From Shinella sp. SUS2 (GTDB lineage: Bacteria; Pseudomonadota; Alphaproteobacteria; Rhizobiales; Rhizobiaceae): a stretch of 45,043 nucleotides of DNA. The notes under the pieces are model-generated. The model was given only the letters and a program-made list of their open reading frames with translations. It made no database searches and was not told the origin of the DNA. This document shows positions 39,666 through 45,043 of the stretch, piece by piece. Made by a program: the position numbers and the translations under genes. Numbering within the stretch: position 1 is the stretch's first letter; every line of letters starts with the position of its first letter. Location of the stretch: the NCBI RefSeq assembly GCF_001262505.1, contig NZ_KQ410748.1, positions 1 through 45,043 of the forward strand, given 5' to 3'.

Positions 39666-42011
39666 ATGACCCAAACCACGATCAAAAAACGGCAATGGTC
39701 CGAACTCCTCGCGGACCCGTGGGCGCTGGCCGAAGCCGGGATGGCCTACGGTGCCGACGCCTGGCAGCGTACGATCCTTTTTGCCGACATCGAGCGTGAA
39801 GTCGGTGATCAATATCGCCAGAAGCTACGCGAGGGCAGCCCTGGTGTCCTCAACTTCACCAGTGAGCCGATTCTGTCAGGCCTCGATCTGCCGCGGCCGA
39901 CCAACTACCGGCTGGTTCGCATCACACCACCGGACGGAAACGTGGTCGACGAAACCAGGCGCCCGTTCGTCGTGATCGATCCCAGAGCCGGCCATGGGCC
40001 GGGCATCGGCGGCTTCAAGCCGGACAGCGAGATCGGTGCCGCGCTGAAGGCGGGACACCCTTGCTATTTTGTGGGCTTCCTCCCGGATCCGGTCCCTGGA
40101 CAAACCGTCGAAGACGTCATGCGGTGTTTCGCGGCCTTCGTCGAGCATGTCGCGCAGCTCCATCCTGGCAGTGAGGGCAAGCCTGCGGTGATCGGGAACT
40201 GCCAGGCAGGTTGGCAATTGCTGATGGCCGCCTCCGTCTGGCCGGAGCTGTTCGGTCCACTCATCGTCGCGGGCACACCGCTGTCCTACTGGGCCGGTGA
40301 CAACCCGATGCGATACGCCGGAGGGCTACTCGGTGGCAGCTGGCTGACGGCCCTGACCAGTGACATGGGAGCAGGCCGCTTCGACGGCGCGTGGCTCGTT
40401 CAGAACTTCGAAAATCTCGATCCGGCTAATACGTTATGGGTAAAGCAGTACAACGTTTATGCGAAGGTGGACACTGAGCGGGAACGCTATGTCGGCTTCG
40501 AGAAATACTGGGGCGGGTACGTTTTCCTGAACGATGTCGAGATGCAATACATCGTCGACAATCTGTTTATCGGAAACAAGCTCTCCACCGCGCAGTTGCT
40601 GACATCCGATGGGCTTCGAGTGGACTTGCGTAACATCCGCTCGCCGATCATCGTGTTCTGCTCCTATGGCGACAACATCTCACCGCCACCGCAGGCGCTC
40701 GGATGGATCACGGACCTCTACGACAGTGACGAGGATGTTCTCAGCAACGATCAGACGATCGTGTACACCACACACGACAGTATTGGCCATCTCGGCATCT
40801 TCGTCTCCAGCAGCGTCGGCCAGAAGGAGCACCGCAAGTTTGCCAGCTTGATCGATCAGATCGATCTCTTTCCGGCAGGCATCTATCGTGCGACCGTCAG
40901 CGCTACGCCCGAGAACGCCCCCGACGTCACGGATCCTTATCTGATGTCGGTCAGGCGCAGCAGTGTCGGGGAGGTTCGTGAGATCGTTCGCCCGGATCCT
41001 GAATCGGATCGCCGCTTCGCTGCCGCCGCTCGCGTTTCGGAAATCAATCTCGCTCTCTATCGCAATACCCTCCAGCCTTGGGTACGCGCGTTTGCGACAT
41101 CGTATTCCGCACGGTGGCTGCAGGCGTTGCATCCCTTGCGAATGTCGTTCGAATCCTGGTCCAGCGATCACCCCCTCGGCGCGGAAGTGCGTGAGCTTGC
41201 CGCCGAAATCGGAGACAAGAGACAGCCAGTTCCGTCCGACAATCCCTTCTTGCAGATGCAGAAGGACTTCTCCGATGCACTTGTGCATTTTCTGGATCGC
41301 TATCGCGACCACAGGGACGAAATTTACGCGCTTTCATTCGGCCTCATGTTCGGCTCTCCCTGGCTAAAAGCGCTCGCAGGACAATCACTTGCAGATGATC
41401 GCCCCGCGAGGTCGCACCCCGGGGGAACACCCGAACACCGCAGGACGGTCCAGGCGTCGATGGCTGGGCTGGAGGCGAAGGTCGAGCAGGGAGGGTTGCT
41501 GGAGGCATCGCTCCGCGCGCTTTTCCATGTGCTGAAACATCGTGGTGGCGTCGATGAACGTCTCTACCATCGTGCCGCCCGCCTTTGGGACGATCCGGAG
41601 ATGCCAGGACCCAGGCAAGCTGACTTTCGCGTTCTTGTCCGCGAACAGGCGCTTTTGCTCTCCCATATGGGAGATGAAGCGATCAAGGCGATCCCAGCTT
41701 TGCTTGAAGGATCTGATGCCGAGCATATCGAAAAGGCGGCCCTCGCCATAGGCGAACTTGTCCGCCTGGATGATGAAGCCTTGCCTGAAGCCGCCGCAAA
41801 CGCGCTGGCCTATGTCACAGGCTTCTTCGAGCAGGCCGCTTTGCACGCGAGAACGACGGCGCAACGCGAGGCGTCACCGGATTCCACCTCGACCGAAGAA
41901 CCGAGCGCGCCGCCCGAAAATCAAACAGACGGTTCTGAGCCTGCTTCTGACAATTCGGCAGCACGCAGGACGCCAAATCCTCGGGGTCGTGCACGCAAGC
42001 GCCAAAACTGA
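39666..42011 (+). CDS. DUF3141 alpha/beta hydrolase, PhaC-like triad
   Basis: A 781-residue protein matching the DUF3141 family (function unknown). An alpha/beta hydrolase core carries a cysteine nucleophile box GNCQAGW (Cys179), then SYGDNISPP (Asp336) and GHLGIF (His375): the same Cys-Asp-His order as PHA synthases. A long helical second half follows, and a Pro/Ser/Glu-rich tail (about 715-781). The ATG has an AGGAGG ribosome site. Lying between phaA and a second phaC, it may act on PHA or hydroxyacyl thioesters; this is inference. No signal peptide is seen. Confidence 0.88.
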   Translation: MTQTTIKKRQWSELLADPWALAEAGMAYGADAWQRTILFADIEREVGDQYRQKLREGSPGVLNFTSEPILSGLDLPRPTNYRLVRITPPDGNVVDETRRPFVVIDPRAGHGPGIGGFKPDSEIGAALKAGHPCYFVGFLPDPVPGQTVEDVMRCFAAFVEHVAQLHPGSEGKPAVIGNCQAGWQLLMAASVWPELFGPLIVAGTPLSYWAGDNPMRYAGGLLGGSWLTALTSDMGAGRFDGAWLVQNFENLDPANTLWVKQYNVYAKVDTERERYVGFEKYWGGYVFLNDVEMQYIVDNLFIGNKLSTAQLLTSDGLRVDLRNIRSPIIVFCSYGDNISPPPQALGWITDLYDSDEDVLSNDQTIVYTTHDSIGHLGIFVSSSVGQKEHRKFASLIDQIDLFPAGIYRATVSATPENAPDVTDPYLMSVRRSSVGEVREIVRPDPESDRRFAAAARVSEINLALYRNTLQPWVRAFATSYSARWLQALHPLRMSFESWSSDHPLGAEVRELAAEIGDKRQPVPSDNPFLQMQKDFSDALVHFLDRYRDHRDEIYALSFGLMFGSPWLKALAGQSLADDRPARSHPGGTPEHRRTVQASMAGLEAKVEQGGLLEASLRALFHVLKHRGGVDERLYHRAARLWDDPEMPGPRQADFRVLVREQALLLSHMGDEAIKAIPALLEGSDAEHIEKAALAIGELVRLDDEALPEAAANALAYVTGFFEQAALHARTTAQREASPDSTSTEEPSAPPENQTDGSEPASDNSAARRTPNPRGRARKRQN

Positions 42012-42092
42012 AGCCGGTTGCCGCCTCATTCGAGATAACGCCGTTTACCCTATGCGCCACCCGGACACCGTGGCGTCGATGAAGTGATCGTC

Positions 42093-43832
42093 ATGAAAGA
42101 ACAAGAAGAATCGCAGAGCCGCAACATAGATGAGGACGTTCATGCGGCATGGTCGCAGATATGGTCGTCGATCTCGCCCGAATCTCCCTTGCTGGCGTGG
42201 ATGGACTGGGCAAGCCATCTCGCGACAAGTCCTGGCAAGCGGGCCGATCTGTCTCGCCTGGCTTTCGAGCAAATGGAGCAGATCCATGCGCTGCTGAACG
42301 CGGGACTGTCGTCGGAACACGACGATGGCCTTGCCTCGAAGTTTCCGCCGCTTACCGATCGCCGCTTCAGCGATCCAGCCTGGGCGCAGTGGCCGTTTAA
42401 CGTCCTCGGGCAATCGTTTCAGATGCAGACGAGATGGTGGGAGGAAGCTACCCGCGACGTATGGGGTGTCGATTCCCATCATCAACGCCTCGTCGCTTTC
42501 GGCGCCAAACAGTGGATCGAAATGCTGTCGCCGACCAATCTCGCGACGCTCAATCCAGAGGTGATCAAAAAAAGCATCGACGAGGAGGGAGCGAACCTTG
42601 CTCGCGGGCTGTCGCATTTTTTTGACGACGTTGCCCGGCGCATGTCCAACCTGCCCCCGGCCGGTGCTGAGAATTTCGTCGTCGGAGAACAGGTCGCCAC
42701 CACTCCTGGCAAAGTCGTGTTCAGGAACCGGCTGATCGAACTGATCCAGTATGCGCCGACCACTGACCAGGTCCACCCTGAACCGATCCTGATCGTTCCG
42801 GCCTGGATCATGAAATACTACATCCTCGATCTATCGCCCCACAATTCCCTGATCCGTTATCTCGTCGATCAAGGGTTCACCGTGTTCTGTATTTCCTGGA
42901 AGAACCCGGACGCCGATGATCGCGACATGGGGATGGCGGAGTATATCGAGCTCGGGTTTCAGGCCGCGTTTAATACCGTCACGGCGATCACGGCGGCGAG
43001 CAAGGTTCACGCCGCAGGCTATTGCCTCGGTGGCACTCTGCTTTCGATCGTCGCTGCGGCCATGGCGCGAGACAACGACGATCGTCTTGCCTCCGTCACG
43101 CTGCTTGCCGCCCAGACGGATTTTACCGAACCTGGCGAGCTGGGCTTGTTCATCAACGAAAGTCAGATCGCTCTGCTGGAAGCGCAGATGGCCGAAGTCG
43201 GCTACCTGCATGCCGAGCAGATGAACGCGGCTTTCCAGATGCTGCGCTCATACGACCTGTTCTGGTCACGCATCATAAACGAGTATTTCCTCGGCGAACG
43301 ACGGCCGATGAACGACCTGATGGCCTGGAATGCGGATGGAACACGGCTCCCGGCAAAGATGCATTCGGAATATCTGCGACGGCTCTATCTTCAGAATGAT
43401 CTCTCTTCCGGTCGCTATCAGGTTGGAGAGCACCCGGTTTCGCTCGGCGATGTGCGTGTCCCGATCTTCTGCGTGGGAACGACGACGGACCATGTCGCTC
43501 CCTGGCGTTCAGTCTACAAACTGCATCTCCTCATCCCCACCGAGATCACCTTTGCACTGACAAACGGCGGCCACAATGCCGGTATCGTCAGCGAGCCTGG
43601 GCGTCCGCGCCGCCACTATCAGATCATGAAACGCGTGCCGGGCGACGCCTATGTCTCGCCGGACGAATGGGTCCGGCTTGCACCAACCCGCCAAGGCTCC
43701 TGGTGGCCGGAATGGACGGCATGGCTTGCGAGCTATTCGGGCGACCGGGTGATGCCCCCTCGGCTCGGCGGGACAAGCAACATCGAGACGCCGGCCGCTG
43801 ACGCTCCTGGAGAGTATGTGAAAGCATCCTGA
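42093..43832 (+). CDS. phaC: Poly(3-hydroxyalkanoate) synthase, class I-like (copy 2)
   Basis: About 579 residues, with triad Cys311 (GYCLGG), Asp466 (GTTTDHVAPW) and His494 (NGGHNAG). Like copy 1 it has NPEVIKKSIDEEGANLARG in the N-terminal domain. ATG at 42093 or GTG at 42084 could start it; neither has a good ribosome site. It follows DUF3141 by about 80 bp, so it is probably the last gene of the phasin-phaB-phaA-DUF3141-phaC run. Copy 1 is under the tetR promoter, so the two synthases belong to separate units of the same regulon. Confidence 0.93.
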   Translation: MKEQEESQSRNIDEDVHAAWSQIWSSISPESPLLAWMDWASHLATSPGKRADLSRLAFEQMEQIHALLNAGLSSEHDDGLASKFPPLTDRRFSDPAWAQWPFNVLGQSFQMQTRWWEEATRDVWGVDSHHQRLVAFGAKQWIEMLSPTNLATLNPEVIKKSIDEEGANLARGLSHFFDDVARRMSNLPPAGAENFVVGEQVATTPGKVVFRNRLIELIQYAPTTDQVHPEPILIVPAWIMKYYILDLSPHNSLIRYLVDQGFTVFCISWKNPDADDRDMGMAEYIELGFQAAFNTVTAITAASKVHAAGYCLGGTLLSIVAAAMARDNDDRLASVTLLAAQTDFTEPGELGLFINESQIALLEAQMAEVGYLHAEQMNAAFQMLRSYDLFWSRIINEYFLGERRPMNDLMAWNADGTRLPAKMHSEYLRRLYLQNDLSSGRYQVGEHPVSLGDVRVPIFCVGTTTDHVAPWRSVYKLHLLIPTEITFALTNGGHNAGIVSEPGRPRRHYQIMKRVPGDAYVSPDEWVRLAPTRQGSWWPEWTAWLASYSGDRVMPPRLGGTSNIETPAADAPGEYVKAS

Positions 43833-44161
43833 TCGTTTCCTTCGATCAGAGAAGCGAAGAACAGATGAGGCGTTCGGTAGCTCGGAAGCCTGGAACTAGC
43901 ACTACTTTGGAAGATTTTTAGGCGATGCGGGTTTTGGGATTCCCGCGATGCGATCTGCGTGATTCATGGGTTTAACAGGAGTTATGTTTGCAAAGTATGC
44001 AGGCTGCCGATTTTGGCGCGCGAAGATCCTTCAAGGATAAACTGGTCGTTTGCCTGCGGCTGGCATATGGCATGCATGTTTTCATCTTAAACTATGCACT
44101 CATCTCGAAGGAGGTAGGAAAGCCTTCTGCCCGACCGCTAGAACGCTGGGAGTCGCGGTGA
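43833..44161. other. Gap between phaC copy 2 and LysR gene
   Basis: No gene recognised in 329 bases. A 7-bp hairpin, CTGATCG (43829-43835) with CGATCAG (43843-43849), overlaps the phaC stop but lacks a T-run. A second weak one, GCGGG with CCCGC, spans 43927-43946. None of the regulon palindromes occurs here. Confidence 0.5.
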
Positions 44162-45034
44162 GTGCTCGGTCTTGATCGCCATTCCGAAATCCAGCTTCGT
44201 CAGCTTCATTATGTGATCGCGGCAGCCGAACACGGCAGCTTCCGGCAGGCGGCGATAGCGGTTGGTGTGCAGGAATCGGCAATCAGCCGACGCATCCGCG
44301 ATCTGGAAGACGAGGCTGGCGCGGCGCTGTTCATCCGCTATCAGCGTGGTGTCTTGTTAACCGAAGCCGGTAGAAATTTCGTGAAACGAGCGCGACGGGT
44401 CATCAATGAACTCGATCTAGCCGTAAAAGAGGTTCGGGCAGCAGGCAGGGTTGAGGTGGGCGTGCTGCGGATTGGGATATTCACGTCGCTCGCGTCAGGA
44501 TTCATCGCCGAACTTCTCGAGCGATATCGCGCACAGCATGCTGGCGTCCGCACAAAGTTTGTCGAGGGCGCACCCGCTGTTCACATCGCCGCCGTCCGGC
44601 TGCACGAGATCGATATCGCCTTCCTTACCGGCTATCCAAGAGCGATGGGATGTGAAGTGACGAGGCTCTGGTACGAGCATGTCTTTGTAGTCTTGCCGGA
44701 GACACACGAGCTGGCCGCGAAGCAGCGGATCGAATGGGCCGACTTGCGCGGCCAACACTTCATCGTGAGCGAGGCGGATCCAGGCCCAGAAATTTATGAC
44801 TATCTCTTTAAGCACCTATCGGAGCTAGGTCATGCTCCAAGCGTCGAGCGCTGCCCCGTCTACAACAGGGATACACTGATCCGAATGGTGGCTTTGGGCG
44901 CGGGCATCACGCTGACCAGCGAGGCGACGACGGGGGCGAAGTTTCCCGGCGTAACCTATCGGCTGCTTGTCAACGGCGGAGTAAAAACCGGCCACGGGGC
45001 GGAGCAACAGTCGGCCACGGTGGCGCCGGCCTGA
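44162..45034 (+). CDS. LysR-family regulator with unusual C-terminus
   Basis: A 290-residue LysR regulator. The N-terminal winged helix (about 8-70) has HGSFRQAAIAVGVQESAISR; the effector domain follows from about residue 95. The GTG start at 44162 is the likely one, as the HTH begins soon after it; no strong ribosome site is seen. The last 20 or so residues (after GVTYRLL) look unlike the usual family ending, where I would expect a final strand and helix, so the 3' end may be altered by a frameshift or recombination. It is near the window edge and has no obvious target gene in view. Confidence 0.8.
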   Translation: MLGLDRHSEIQLRQLHYVIAAAEHGSFRQAAIAVGVQESAISRRIRDLEDEAGAALFIRYQRGVLLTEAGRNFVKRARRVINELDLAVKEVRAAGRVEVGVLRIGIFTSLASGFIAELLERYRAQHAGVRTKFVEGAPAVHIAAVRLHEIDIAFLTGYPRAMGCEVTRLWYEHVFVVLPETHELAAKQRIEWADLRGQHFIVSEADPGPEIYDYLFKHLSELGHAPSVERCPVYNRDTLIRMVALGAGITLTSEATTGAKFPGVTYRLLVNGGVKTGHGAEQQSATVAPA

Positions 45035-45043
45035 GACCGCCGG

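Noticed and set aside
43829..43849. Terminator after the second phaC
   Set aside because: The 7-bp hairpin has no following T-run, so I list it only as a hairpin.

Overview
The window looks like a piece of a high-GC alphaproteobacterial genome, most likely Rhizobiales (Hyphomicrobiales). The basis is the PHB gene families, the BigR/Blh-type sulfur operon, the GltS, DUF1269, DUF2934 and DUF3141 proteins, the YhiI-RbbA-YhhJ exporter and remnants of alphaproteobacterial tRNAs. All family names come from reading the sequence; no database search was run.

Layout. (1) 1-870 is a scar-like zone: a hairpin terminator, three 51-bp tandem repeats that each begin with a tRNA-fMet 3'-end-like sequence, the 3' half of a tRNA-Gly(GCC), and little clear coding. 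(2) 868-5713 holds sulfur and peroxide genes: a 1-Cys peroxiredoxin with an ArsR repressor on the + strand, facing a minus-strand operon of persulfide dioxygenase Blh, two YeeE/YedE half-transporters, a TauE/SafE exporter and an AhpD-like protein. Both promoters carry a TGTGTAATT motif. (3) 5717-13779 holds glycogen phosphorylase, DUF2934, DUF1269, a universal stress protein and phosphoketolase. (4) 13853-22098 is an RND efflux operon with two tandem adaptors and three envelope proteins. (5) 22223-27993 is a YhiI-RbbA-YhhJ type ABC exporter followed by a Crp/Fnr regulator; the RbbA gene is split by one in-frame TAG. (6) 28263-31113 has a phasin, the glutamate symporter GltS and a zinc alcohol dehydrogenase. 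(7) 31436-43832 is a PHB/acetyl-phosphate cluster: TetR, PhaC, a MaoC-Pta fusion, AckA, a phasin, PhaB, PhaA, a DUF3141 protein and a second PhaC. (8) A LysR gene with an unusual C-terminus ends the window.

How it fits together. GlgP releases glucose-1-phosphate from glycogen. Phosphoketolase cleaves sugar phosphates to acetyl-phosphate. AckA turns acetyl-phosphate into ATP and acetate, and Pta turns it into acetyl-CoA. PhaA, PhaB and PhaC convert acetyl-CoA to PHB, which phasins coat. This is a non-oxidative glycogen-to-ATP/PHB shunt surrounded by stress proteins.

The most striking signal is a palindrome, RTCAWC-N4-GWTGAY. I found it 11 times (one copy has a 3-bp spacer), always in a non-coding gap upstream of a gene and usually overlapping a -35/-10-like promoter: glgP, DUF2934, usp, phosphoketolase, the SH3 protein leading the RND operon, both phasins, and tetR-phaC. 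It predicts one local regulon. The TetR protein encoded beside phaC, with a site in its own promoter, is the best candidate for the repressor.
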